From contig CAVUCL010000005.1 in NCBI GenBank assembly GCA_963740055.1, positions 124,001 through 188,000 on the forward strand: DNA of 64,000 nt, given 5' to 3'. A model generated the notes under the pieces. The model saw nothing but the letters and a program-made list of their open reading frames with translations, was not told where the DNA came from and made no database searches. Positions within the stretch are counted from its first letter, which is position 1. Every line of letters begins with the position of its first letter. This DNA comes from WHSW01 sp963740055. GTDB lineage: Bacteria; Actinomycetota; Thermoleophilia; Solirubrobacterales; 70-9. Below are positions 1-7,015 of this stretch, piece after piece. The translations under genes and the position numbers were made by a program.

Positions 1-1
1 G

Positions 2-421
2 GAGTCGCGCGAGTACCTGACGATCAAGATCCTTCACAACGACATGACCGTGATGGTCCCCTGCGACAACGCCCACATCGCCGGGCTGCGGCGGGTGATC
101 GACGAGGAGCAGGTGCGGCGAGTGATCGACGTGCTCACCGGCGAGGTCTCCGAGATGCCGAAGAACTGGAACCGCCGCTTCAAGTACAACCGCGAGAAGA
201 TCAAGACCGGCGACGTCTACGAGCTCGCCGAGGTCGTCCGCAACCTCGCGATCCGCGAGTGGGAGAAGGGGCTTTCGACCGGCGAGAAGCAGATGTACAC
301 GCGGGCGAAGAAGATCCTCGCCTCCGAGTTCATGTACGCGCTGGACAAGGACGAGGAGGGCGCCGAGGAGTACATCGACGAGCTGCTGGAGGAGCGCTTC
401 GGCGCCAAGGCCCCGGCCTAG
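2..421 (+). CDS. carD: CarD family transcriptional regulator, 5'-truncated by the window edge
   Basis: The reading frame is open from base 2, so the gene begins before the window; the ATG at 44 is internal. The visible part is the C-terminal all-helical DNA-binding domain of CarD (around MPKNWNRRFKYNREKIKTGD and the LAIREWEKGLSTGEKQ stretch). The N-terminal RNA polymerase-interacting (RID) domain is almost wholly outside. CarD binds the RNAP beta subunit and stabilises the open complex at rRNA and other promoters. ispD follows within a few bases, matching the mycobacterial carD-ispD-ispF order and suggesting one operon. Family assignment is confident from sequence; the function is family knowledge. 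Confidence 0.93.
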   Translation, partial: ESREYLTIKILHNDMTVMVPCDNAHIAGLRRVIDEEQVRRVIDVLTGEVSEMPKNWNRRFKYNREKIKTGDVYELAEVVRNLAIREWEKGLSTGEKQMYTRAKKILASEFMYALDKDEEGAEEYIDELLEERFGAKAPA

Positions 422-425
422 GCCA

Positions 426-1109
426 CTGGCCCAGCAACGGCTGACAGCGCTGATCGCGGCCGCCGGATCCGGGGAGAGGCTCGGAACCGGCGGCCCGAAG
501 GCGCTGGTCGAGCTCGCCGGACGACCGCTGGCCGCCTGGTCCCTGGCGGCGTTCGCCGAGGCCGGAGTCGAGCGGGCGGTGATCGCGGCGCCGCCCGGCC
601 ACGAGGAGGAGCTGGCGGCGCTCGCGCCCGCCGGGCTCGATGCCGAGGCGGTCGCCGGCGGCGCGACCCGCGCCGAGTCGGTCGCGCTGGCGCTGCGGGC
701 GGTCGAGACCGAGCTCGTCGCCGTCCATGACGCCGCCCGGCCGCTGCTCGACCCGACCCTGGTCACGGCCCTGGTCGCGGCGCTCGACGCCCGCCCCGAC
801 GCCGCCGGCGCGATCGCCGCGACCCCGGTCGCCGACACGATCAAGCGCGCCGCCGACGATGGGCGCACGATCGCCGCGACCGAGCCGCGGGACGGGCTGT
901 GGGCGGCGCAGACGCCGCAGCTGTTTCGGACCGAGGTCCTGCGCCGCGCGCATGCGGAGCCCGGCGCGCGGACGGCGACCGACGACGCGATGGTGGTCGA
1001 GGCGGCCGGCGGGCGCGTCCTGCTCGAGCTCGCCGCGGCCGAGAACCTGAAGGTGACGACGCCGGCGGACCTGCGCCTAGCCGAGGTGCTGCTTCTCGAG
1101 CGGCCCTGA
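426..1109 (+). CDS. ispD: 2-C-methyl-D-erythritol 4-phosphate cytidylyltransferase (MEP pathway)
   Basis: IspD joins CTP to methylerythritol phosphate in isoprenoid precursor synthesis. The nucleotide-binding loop AAGSGER (about residues 12-18) with the following Lys, the VHDAARP motif (about 100-106), the WAAQTPQ segment and the C-terminal KVTTPADL motif are all present; about 227 residues is normal for the family. The start is unusual: between the carD stop and the AAGSGER loop there is no in-frame ATG, GTG or TTG, only CTG at 426 and 441. CTG 426 gives the expected short lead-in. The 3' end overlaps the convergent DUF389 gene by 33 bases. Function is sure; the start is not. Confidence 0.9.
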   Translation: MAQQRLTALIAAAGSGERLGTGGPKALVELAGRPLAAWSLAAFAEAGVERAVIAAPPGHEEELAALAPAGLDAEAVAGGATRAESVALALRAVETELVAVHDAARPLLDPTLVTALVAALDARPDAAGAIAATPVADTIKRAADDGRTIAATEPRDGLWAAQTPQLFRTEVLRRAHAEPGARTATDDAMVVEAAGGRVLLELAAAENLKVTTPADLRLAEVLLLERP

Positions 1110-2090
1110 GCGCCGGCTGCGCCCGAGCGGCAGCCCCGCCTTCTCGCGCGCCGAGTCGCTCAGGTGGGCGCGGCGGCGGCGGATGTAGAGCAGGCGCTGG
1201 ATCCACAGCGTCGCGATCCCGGCGAGCACGATCGCGGTCAGGTTGAGCGCCAGCTGGAGCATCGCGCCGCGCCACTCCGACCACTCCGTGTAGGCGGCGG
1301 CGAGGCCGATGTTGGCGGCGGCGGGGATCGTCGTCACCGAGACCAGCACGCCGACCAGTGCGCCCGACTTCGCCGAGGTCAGCGAGAGCACCCCGGCGAT
1401 CCCGGCGAAGGCGGCGACAATGACCGAGAACGCGTCCGGGTTCGAGATGAAGTCGGTCAGCGGGTGCGCATCGGCGACGAACCCGTCCGGGGTCAGGTCG
1501 ACGGCGCGGATCAGGAGGCTGAACACGAACGCGGCCGTGATCCCGACCGGGAACCCGACCGCGAGCGCGGCGAGCGAGCGCCGGGCGACGTCGCGGCGAC
1601 GCTGGACCGCGGCGACGCAGAGACCGGCGAGCGCCCCGAACTCGGGCCCGACGATCATCGCGCCGACGATCAGGATCGGCGAGTCGAGCAGGATCCCGAC
1701 CGAGGCGATCAGGCAGGCGAGCGCCATGAAGGCGAGGAAGTTCGCCGAGAGCTCGGTGTTCTCCGAGGTCCTCGCCTCGACCTCCTCCCAGACGACGGCG
1801 TCGGAGGGCAGCCCGCTGGCCGCGCGCTCGGCGGCGGCGGCGACCGCCGAGATCGTCGAGTCGATGTCCTCGATCGCAATCGAGCCCTCGGTGTCGATGT
1901 CGAGCTCGCGCAGGTCGGAGACGATCACGCTCGCCTCCTCGCGGGCGACGTCGCAGAGGATCACGTCGCCCTCCGGCTTGCGCGCCGCGCGCTCGAGGAA
2001 GATCACGTTGCAGGCGGTGGGCGTGTTCTCGAGCAGGTCGAGGACGTGCTCGGCCTGGTAGCTCGGGACCACGATCCGCATGTGGACCAT
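1077..2090 (-). CDS. DUF389 family integral membrane protein
   Basis: The protein has 337 residues. The first ~110 are soluble, with an ACT/ferredoxin-like look (MRIVVPSYQAEHVLDLLEN), followed by about six hydrophobic helices, among them a segment with AMIVGPEFGALAGL, and a basic tail. This matches DUF389 proteins, whose biochemical role is not established. ATG 2090 (or the in-frame ATG 2081) fits a reverse-strand TACGCT hexamer exactly 7 bases upstream of 2090. It diverges from the PHP phosphatase and its end overlaps the end of ispD. It sits between ispD and ispF, which are adjacent in mycobacteria. Confidence 0.82.
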   Translation of the reverse strand: MVHMRIVVPSYQAEHVLDLLENTPTACNVIFLERAARKPEGDVILCDVAREEASVIVSDLRELDIDTEGSIAIEDIDSTISAVAAAAERAASGLPSDAVVWEEVEARTSENTELSANFLAFMALACLIASVGILLDSPILIVGAMIVGPEFGALAGLCVAAVQRRRDVARRSLAALAVGFPVGITAAFVFSLLIRAVDLTPDGFVADAHPLTDFISNPDAFSVIVAAFAGIAGVLSLTSAKSGALVGVLVSVTTIPAAANIGLAAAYTEWSEWRGAMLQLALNLTAIVLAGIATLWIQRLLYIRRRRAHLSDSAREKAGLPLGRSRRSGPLEKQHLG

Positions 2091-2096
2091 CGCGGC

Positions 2097-2102
2097 TAGC
2101 GT
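2097..2102 (+). promoter_or_regulatory. Putative -10 element (TAGCGT) for leaderless PHP gene
   Basis: TAGCGT lies 7 bases before GTG 2110, and no Shine-Dalgarno is present. It shares five base pairs with the opposite-strand TACGCT of the divergent gene (2098-2103). Confidence 0.5.
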
Positions 2103-2103
2103 A
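2098..2103 (-). promoter_or_regulatory. Putative -10 element (TACGCT) for leaderless DUF389 gene
   Basis: Read on the reverse strand, TACGCT ends 7 bases before ATG 2090. The heptamer TAGCGTA (2097-2103) reads as TAnnnT on both strands, so one site could serve both divergent genes. Confidence 0.5.
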
Positions 2104-2109
2104 CCGGCG

Positions 2110-2934
2110 GTGCTGACGGACTATCACCTGCACCTGCGCCCGGACGAGGACGACACGAGCGCCGAGAGGTACTTCACCGAGGCCAACGTCGAGCGCTATC
2201 TGGAGGCGGCGCAGGAGGCGGGCGTGACCGAGCTCGGGGTCTCCGAGCACGTGCATCGGTTCACCGAGGCGCTCGAGATCTGGGACCACGACTTCTGGGT
2301 CGAGCTCGCCCAGGACGACCTCGGCGCCTATTGCGAGTTCGTCGCCGCGACGCCGCTGCGGCTCGGGATCGAGATGGACTTCGTCCCCGGACGCGAGGAC
2401 CGGATCGCCTCGGTGCTCGACCGCCACCCGTTCGACTACGTCGTCGGCTCGGTGCACTTCGTCCGCGACCAGGCGGTCGACTGGGAGGTCTACGACGTCT
2501 GGGACGCGGTCAGCGATCCCGACCGGGTCTGGCGGGTCTACTTCGAGACCCTGGCCGAGGCGGCGCGCAGCGGCCTCTACGACATCCTCGCCCACCCGGA
2601 CCTGGTCAAGGTCTGGGGCGACGAGCGGCCGCGGCCCGAGCGCGACCTGCGCTTCTACTACGAGCCCGCGGTCGAGGCGATCGCCGAGTCGGGCGTCGCG
2701 GTCGAGGTCTCGACCGCCGGCTGGCGCAAGCCGGTCGACGAGCTCTACCCGGCGGATGCGTTCGCGGAGATGTGCGTCGACGCGGGCGCCGTCTTCGCGC
2801 TCTCCTCGGACGCGCACGTGCCCGCCGACGTCGGTCGCGACTACGATCGAGCGGTGGAGGCGATGAACGGCTGGGGCGTGGGGGAGATCGCCGTGTTCGA
2901 GCGCCGCGAGCGTCGCCTGGAGCCGCTCGGATGA
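2110..2934 (+). CDS. PHP-domain phosphatase, histidinol-phosphatase (HisJ/HisK) type
   Basis: The N-terminus DYHLHLRPD carries the HxH metal motif of the PHP superfamily. Further metal ligands are seen in SEHVHR, GSVHFV, ILAHPDL and SSDAHVP, spaced as in histidinol-phosphatases of the HisJ class (about 270 residues). The likely reaction is L-histidinol phosphate to histidinol plus phosphate; other PHP phosphoesterase substrates cannot be excluded, because no other his gene is nearby. GTG 2110 is chosen over ATG 2080: it puts the catalytic motif at the very N-terminus, avoids overlap with the divergent gene, and has a TAnnnT hexamer exactly 7 bases upstream. It ends in a 4-base ATGA overlap with ispF. 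Confidence 0.82.
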   Translation: MLTDYHLHLRPDEDDTSAERYFTEANVERYLEAAQEAGVTELGVSEHVHRFTEALEIWDHDFWVELAQDDLGAYCEFVAATPLRLGIEMDFVPGREDRIASVLDRHPFDYVVGSVHFVRDQAVDWEVYDVWDAVSDPDRVWRVYFETLAEAARSGLYDILAHPDLVKVWGDERPRPERDLRFYYEPAVEAIAESGVAVEVSTAGWRKPVDELYPADAFAEMCVDAGAVFALSSDAHVPADVGRDYDRAVEAMNGWGVGEIAVFERRERRLEPLG

Positions 2935-3383
2935 GGATCGGGGTCGGCTACGACAGCCACCGCTTCGCCCCGGGACGGCGGCTCGTCCTCGGCGGGGTCG
3001 AGATCGAGCACGAGCTCGGGCTCGAGGGCCACTCCGACGCCGACGTGGTCACCCACGCGGTCATCGACGCGCTGCTCGGCGCCGGCGGGCTCGGCGACCT
3101 CGGCACCCACTTCCCGCCCGACGAGGAGCGCTGGCGCGACGCCGACTCGATCGACCTCCTGCGCACCGTCGTCGGGATGCTCTCCGGGCCGGTCGAAAAC
3201 GTCGACGTCAGCGTCGTCTGTGAGGCGCCGCGGCTCGGCGAGCGTCGCGAGGAGATGGAGCGCAACCTCTCGGCCGAGCTCGGGGCCCCGGTCAGTGTCA
3301 AGGCCACCACCAACGAGGGCATGGGCTGGATCGGCCGCGGCGAGGGGATCGCCTGCATCGCGGTCGCGTTGATCGGCACCTGA
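2931..3383 (+). CDS. ispF: 2-C-methyl-D-erythritol 2,4-cyclodiphosphate synthase
   Basis: IspF cyclises CDP-methylerythritol 2-phosphate to MEcPP with release of CMP, and acts as a trimer with active sites between subunits. The 150-residue length is typical. Zinc ligands are visible at Asp8 and His10 (GYDSHRF) and His42, with the HSDAD motif at 34-38 and ATTNEGMGW at 125-133. The ATG overlaps the PHP gene stop (ATGA), implying translational coupling, and so separates it from ispD by two unrelated genes. No ispDF fusion is present. Confidence 0.96.
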   Translation: MRIGVGYDSHRFAPGRRLVLGGVEIEHELGLEGHSDADVVTHAVIDALLGAGGLGDLGTHFPPDEERWRDADSIDLLRTVVGMLSGPVENVDVSVVCEAPRLGERREEMERNLSAELGAPVSVKATTNEGMGWIGRGEGIACIAVALIGT

Positions 3384-3399
3384 GCTCGCCCTCGGCGCT

Positions 3400-3405
3400 T
3401 AGAGT
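3400..3405 (+). promoter_or_regulatory. Putative -10 element (TAGAGT) before the acyl-CoA ligase
   Basis: TAGAGT lies 6 bases upstream of ATG 3412, with no Shine-Dalgarno in between, consistent with leaderless transcription. Confidence 0.42.
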
Positions 3406-3411
3406 TACGCC

Positions 3412-5070
3412 ATGGACCTCGGTCAGCTCGCAGATCCGCGCGCGCTTGCGCGCCGCGTGAAGCTCGGCGCGCTCGGGCCGGTGGCCGACCTGCCGTTCAA
3501 CCTGAGTGCGCTCGCCGAGGCGGGGGTGATCCGCCCGATCCGCCCCGACAAGCTCGTCCGGGTCGCTCGCGAGCTGCGCCGCTGGGGGGCCTCGCCCGCC
3601 GCCGGGATCGCCGCGGCGGCGATCACCCAGCCCGAGCGGACGATGCTGATCGACGAGGACGGCGAGGTCACCTTCGCCGAGGTGCACAGCCGCTCGAACA
3701 GCCTCGCCCGAGCGCTGGCGGCAAAGGGCGTCGGGCCCGGCGACGGGGTCGCGATCATGTGTCGCAACCACCGCCGTTTCGTCGACGCGACGCTCGCGGT
3801 GGCGAAGCTCGGCGCCACCGGCCTCTACATGAACACCGCCTTCTCGGGGCCGCAGCTCGTCGGGGTGGTCGAGCGCGAGGAGCCTGCCGTCCTGATCTAC
3901 GACGAGGAGTTCGCCGAGCTGCTCGCCGAGGCGAGCGACGATCTGCAGAGCTTCGTCGGCTGGCGCGAGGACGGCTCGAGCGGCGACCAGTCGGTCGACG
4001 AGCTGATCGAGAGCGCCGACGACGCCGACCTCGACCCGCCCGACGAGACGGCGCGGTTCGTGATCCTGACCTCGGGCACGACCGGGACCCCGAAGGGGGC
4101 CCAGCGCGGGTCGCCCGAGTCGCTGGCGCCGCTGGCGGCGATGTTCTCGCGGATCCCGATGCGGGCGGGGGAGACGACCGTGATCGCCGCACCGCTCTTT
4201 CACTCCTGGGGCTTCGCCCACTTCATGCTCGGGCTGTCGCTGAACTCGACCTACGTCCTGCAGCGCAAGTTCGACCCCGAGGAGACGCTGAAGGCGATTG
4301 CCGAGCACGAAGCGACGGCGCTCGTCGTCGTCCCGGTGATGATGCAGCGGACGCTCCAGCTCGACGAGTCGACCCTCAGCGAGTACGACCTCCCGAGCCT
4401 GCGGGTGACCGCCGCCAGCGGCTCGGCGCTCCCCGGCCCGCTGGCGACGAAGTGGATGGACCACTTCGGCGACAACCTCTACAACCTCTACGGCTCGACC
4501 GAGGTCGCCTGGGCGACGATCGCCGTCCCCGACGACCTGCGCGCGGCGCCGGGGACCGCGGGCAAGCCGCCGCGCGGGACGGTGGTCAAGATCGTCGACT
4601 CGGAGGGCAAGGGCGAGATGCCCCGGGGCGAGACCGGTCGGGTGTTCGTCGGCAACGAGATGGCGTTCGAGGGCTACACCGGCGGCGGCGGCAAGGACAC
4701 CTACGAGGGCCTGCTCTCCTCCGGCGACGTCGGCCATTTCGACGACGAGGGACGCCTGTTCATCGACGGCCGCGACGACGAGATGATCGTCTCCGGGGGC
4801 GAGAACGTGTTCCCGCGCGAGGTCGAGGACCTGCTCGCCGGCCACGACTCGGTCAAGGAGGTCGCGGTGATCGGGGTCGACGACGAGGACTTCGGCCAGC
4901 GGCTGAAGGCGTTCGTCGTCCCGACCGAGCCCGACGCCGTCGACGAGGACGAGCTCAAGGCGCTGGTCAAGCGTGAGCTCGCCCGCTACAAGGTCCCGCG
5001 CGAGATCGAGTTCCTCGACTCGCTGCCGCGCAACGCGACCGGCAAGATCCTCAAGCGAGAGCTCGCCTGA
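3412..5070 (+). CDS. AMP-dependent acyl-CoA synthetase/ligase
   Basis: This 552-residue adenylate-forming (ANL) enzyme activates a carboxylic acid with ATP and transfers it to CoA. The P-loop SGTTGTPKG is at 221-229, followed by YGSTE (adenylate binding), the hinge region GRDDEMIVSGGENVFPREVE, and the C-terminal PRNATGKILKRE, which supplies the catalytic Lys. The substrate is not determined; FadD-type fatty acids or other acyl groups are possible. The pre-AMP-binding N-terminus of about 75 residues is typical of actinobacterial acyl-CoA synthetases. Neighbouring acyltransferase and SCP2-hydrolase genes suggest lipid metabolism. Confidence 0.88.
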   Translation: MDLGQLADPRALARRVKLGALGPVADLPFNLSALAEAGVIRPIRPDKLVRVARELRRWGASPAAGIAAAAITQPERTMLIDEDGEVTFAEVHSRSNSLARALAAKGVGPGDGVAIMCRNHRRFVDATLAVAKLGATGLYMNTAFSGPQLVGVVEREEPAVLIYDEEFAELLAEASDDLQSFVGWREDGSSGDQSVDELIESADDADLDPPDETARFVILTSGTTGTPKGAQRGSPESLAPLAAMFSRIPMRAGETTVIAAPLFHSWGFAHFMLGLSLNSTYVLQRKFDPEETLKAIAEHEATALVVVPVMMQRTLQLDESTLSEYDLPSLRVTAASGSALPGPLATKWMDHFGDNLYNLYGSTEVAWATIAVPDDLRAAPGTAGKPPRGTVVKIVDSEGKGEMPRGETGRVFVGNEMAFEGYTGGGGKDTYEGLLSSGDVGHFDDEGRLFIDGRDDEMIVSGGENVFPREVEDLLAGHDSVKEVAVIGVDDEDFGQRLKAFVVPTEPDAVDEDELKALVKRELARYKVPREIEFLDSLPRNATGKILKRELA

Positions 5071-5137
5071 GCTTCGCCCGCCGCCCAGCGGGTAACCGCG
5101 GGGCGAACGGGATGCTCGAGCGCGGAAGGAGACGCCG

Positions 5138-5479
5138 ATGCCGCCACGCGGAGTGAAGAAGGGAAGCAAGCGCGCGCGCCAGTACGAGCACGTGAAGCGC
5201 AGCGAGAAGCGCGCCGGGCGGTCGGAGAGCCGCGCCGAGCAGATCGCGGCGCGGACGGTGAACAAGGAGAAGGCGCGAGCGGGCGAGTCGCGGACCGCCT
5301 CACGGAGCTCGACCGCGGACATCTCCTCGGGCCGCCGCGGCGGCAAGCGCTCGGGCTCGGGCCCCGGCGGGCGCACCCGCGATCAGCTCTACAACGACGC
5401 CAAGCGGCTGGGGATCTCGGGCCGCTCGAAGATGAGCAAGAAGCAGCTCCTGGCGGCGGTCAACCGCAAGGGCGGCTGA
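5138..5479 (+). CDS. Small highly basic protein with a C-terminal SAP/Rho-N-like helix pair
   Basis: The protein has 113 residues, very rich in Lys, Arg, Ser and Gly. The N-terminal half (QYEHVKRSEKRAGRSESRAE) resembles short actinobacterial proteins often labelled plasmid-stabilisation-like. A Gly/Ser/Arg linker then leads to TRDQLYNDAKRLGISGRSKM and KKQLLAAV, the helix-extended loop-helix pattern of Rho N-terminal/SAP-like nucleic acid binding modules. A role in nucleoid or RNA binding is inferred from charge and this motif; no catalytic domain is present. The start ATG has a clear Shine-Dalgarno (GGAAGGAGA about 8 bases upstream). The preceding gap holds an inverted repeat TTCGCCC/GGGCGAA (5073-5079, 5101-5107) without a T-run. 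Confidence 0.7.
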   Translation: MPPRGVKKGSKRARQYEHVKRSEKRAGRSESRAEQIAARTVNKEKARAGESRTASRSSTADISSGRRGGKRSGSGPGGRTRDQLYNDAKRLGISGRSKMSKKQLLAAVNRKGG

Positions 5480-5491
5480 CGCAGCAAGGAC

Positions 5492-5989
5492 TCAGGCCGG
5501 GGCGGCGGCCTCGCGCTCGGCGCGCCGGGCGGCCGCCTCGCGGCGCAGCTTCTCCTGCTCGACCTGGCGCTTGAGCTCGACCAGCGAGCGGCGCATGTGG
5601 CGCCCGAGCGCCGGCGCGGCGACGAACTCGGAGAGATAGCCGGTGATCCCGCCGCCGGCGACGCCGTAGGCGAAGCGCATCTCGACCCTGGTGCGCCCGC
5701 CGCCGGTCGGGCGCAGGCGCCAGCGCCCGCGCTGGTCGATCCCGGTGACCGACGACCAGGCCATGTCGCGCGGCTCGGAGAACTCGACCACCTCGATCAG
5801 GCCGCCGACCTCGGCCGAGCCGACCTTGATCAGCATCCGGTAGCGGGCGCCGAGCCCGCTGCGCCGCTCGCCGACGACCTCCCAGCGGGTGACCCCGGAC
5901 ATGTAGTGGAGCGAGTTCGCGGGGTCGGTGATGTAGTCCCAGATCAGCTTCTGGGGTGCCGAGACGACGATCGACTCGTTCAGCCGCAT
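5492..5989 (-). CDS. SRPBCC (START-like) family protein
   Basis: The protein has 165 residues. MRLNESIVVSAPQKLIWDYI opens a polyketide-cyclase/START-type fold, followed by the typical beta-rich middle (RYRMLIKVGSAEVGG; EPRDMAWSSVTGIDQRGRW) and a long charged C-terminal helix rich in Lys, Arg and Glu. The fold binds hydrophobic ligands; no specific ligand can be named. Its ATG overlaps the stop of the upstream acyltransferase (ATGA), so the two are probably co-translated. An upstream open extension exists but is out of keeping with the family N-terminus and was not used. Confidence 0.8.
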   Translation of the reverse strand: MRLNESIVVSAPQKLIWDYITDPANSLHYMSGVTRWEVVGERRSGLGARYRMLIKVGSAEVGGLIEVVEFSEPRDMAWSSVTGIDQRGRWRLRPTGGGRTRVEMRFAYGVAGGGITGYLSEFVAAPALGRHMRRSLVELKRQVEQEKLRREAAARRAEREAAAPA

Positions 5990-6996
5990 CAGCCGATCAC
6001 CGGGAAGCGGCGCTCGGCCGCGAGGCCGTCGAGCGTCTCCTGCATCAGCCCGGTGACGCGCTCGTAGACGGCCGCCGGGTCGGGGTCGGAGCCGAACTCC
6101 TGCTCGAGGTCGATCGGCGGCAGGACCTCGATCGTGATCTTGGCCGGCAGTGGAATGTGGCCGAGCAGGTCGCCGACGTTGACGATCCACGGCAGCGCGA
6201 GCGAGATCGGCACCACCTTCAGCCGCAGGAAGCGCTCGGCGCCGGTGAGCTTCGCGAGCCAGGTGCCGCGGCTGAGGAAGAGTGCCGTCTCCTGGCCGCC
6301 GATCGTGACCACGGGGACGATCGGCACGCCCTCGGCGAGCGCCAGCTTCGCGAACCCGTTGCGGCCCGCGAAGTCGACCTTGTTGCCCTCCCAGGTCGGC
6401 CGGTGCACCTCCCAGTCGCCGCCGGGGAAGACGAGCACCGCGGCGCCCGAGCGCAGCGCTTGCCGCGCGTGCTCGTGCGATGCCGCCATCGCCCCGTAGC
6501 GGCGCAGGAAGGGCCCGGCGGGCGAGGCGAGCACGAGGTTGTGGGCGAGCTGGTAGAAGGGCCGCTCGACGCCGAAGTAGGTCGAGAATGCGAGCGGCAG
6601 GATGATCACCTCGGGGGCCATGTTGCCGCCGGTGTGGTTGCCGACCAGGAGCACCGGCCCGTCCTCGGGCACGTTGCCCATGTTGCGGACCTCGGCCCGG
6701 TACCAGAGGGTCGAGAGCAGCCAGGCGAGCGGCAGGTTCTCGCGGATGTAGTCGGGGTCGCGGTCGTCGAGGTCGGCGCTGAGCGCGGCGCGCGCCCGGC
6801 GCGCGAGGCCGCCGACCAGCGCCCCGGCGGCAGCGCGGCCGGCGCCGAGGGCGTCGCTCCCGAGCCGGGTCGCGGCGCCCCCGGCGAGCCCGAGCGGAGC
6901 GAGACGGCCGCCGAAGCGCCCGCCGCCGTTCGCGGCCCCGTGCTCGCTGCCGCCGTTCTGGCGCGCCTGCTCGGCCATCGTGCCCGGATCAGCCAT
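5989..6996 (-). CDS. PlsC-like lysophospholipid/glycerol acyltransferase with altered HX4D motif
   Basis: The protein has 335 residues: about 70 Ala/Gly-rich N-terminal residues, then an LPLAT fold. The core reads VLLVGNHTGGNMAPE, VFPGGDWEV and VPVVTIGGQETALF. These correspond to the acyltransferase HX4D motif and to the FPEG and substrate loops. The Asp of HX4D is not at its usual spacing (His-Thr-Gly-Gly-Asn-Met), a pattern I associate with actinobacterial hemolysin-type acyltransferases. A membrane-associated role in glycerolipid acylation is inferred. It is first of a two-gene unit with the SRPBCC gene. A TAGACT hexamer lies 6 bases upstream of the ATG. Confidence 0.8.
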   Translation of the reverse strand: MADPGTMAEQARQNGGSEHGAANGGGRFGGRLAPLGLAGGAATRLGSDALGAGRAAAGALVGGLARRARAALSADLDDRDPDYIRENLPLAWLLSTLWYRAEVRNMGNVPEDGPVLLVGNHTGGNMAPEVIILPLAFSTYFGVERPFYQLAHNLVLASPAGPFLRRYGAMAASHEHARQALRSGAAVLVFPGGDWEVHRPTWEGNKVDFAGRNGFAKLALAEGVPIVPVVTIGGQETALFLSRGTWLAKLTGAERFLRLKVVPISLALPWIVNVGDLLGHIPLPAKITIEVLPPIDLEQEFGSDPDPAAVYERVTGLMQETLDGLAAERRFPVIG

Positions 6997-7002
6997 GCGG
7001 CG

Positions 7003-7008
7003 AGTCTA
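7003..7008 (-). promoter_or_regulatory. Putative -10 element (TAGACT) for the acyltransferase gene
   Basis: The reverse-strand TAGACT lies 6 bases before ATG 6996, with no Shine-Dalgarno; it fits the leaderless pattern of this window. Confidence 0.42.
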
Positions 7009-7015
7009 GATCGGT

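Noticed and set aside
44..421. ATG 44 as the start of carD
   Set aside because: The frame stays open and CarD-like up to base 2, so the gene is truncated by the window edge rather than starting here.
841..2817. A 658-codon reverse-strand open frame over ispD, DUF389 and PHP
   Set aside because: It conflicts with the clear DUF389 protein on the same strand and shows only low-complexity Arg/Ala/Gly sequence.
5073..5107. TTCGCCC/GGGCGAA inverted repeat as a terminator of the acyl-CoA ligase gene
   Set aside because: Long GC-rich loop and no T-run; such matches are common at this base composition.
3298..5376. A 692-codon reverse-strand open frame opposite the acyl-CoA ligase
   Set aside because: It is an antisense shadow of a gene with all ANL motifs; no recognisable domain.
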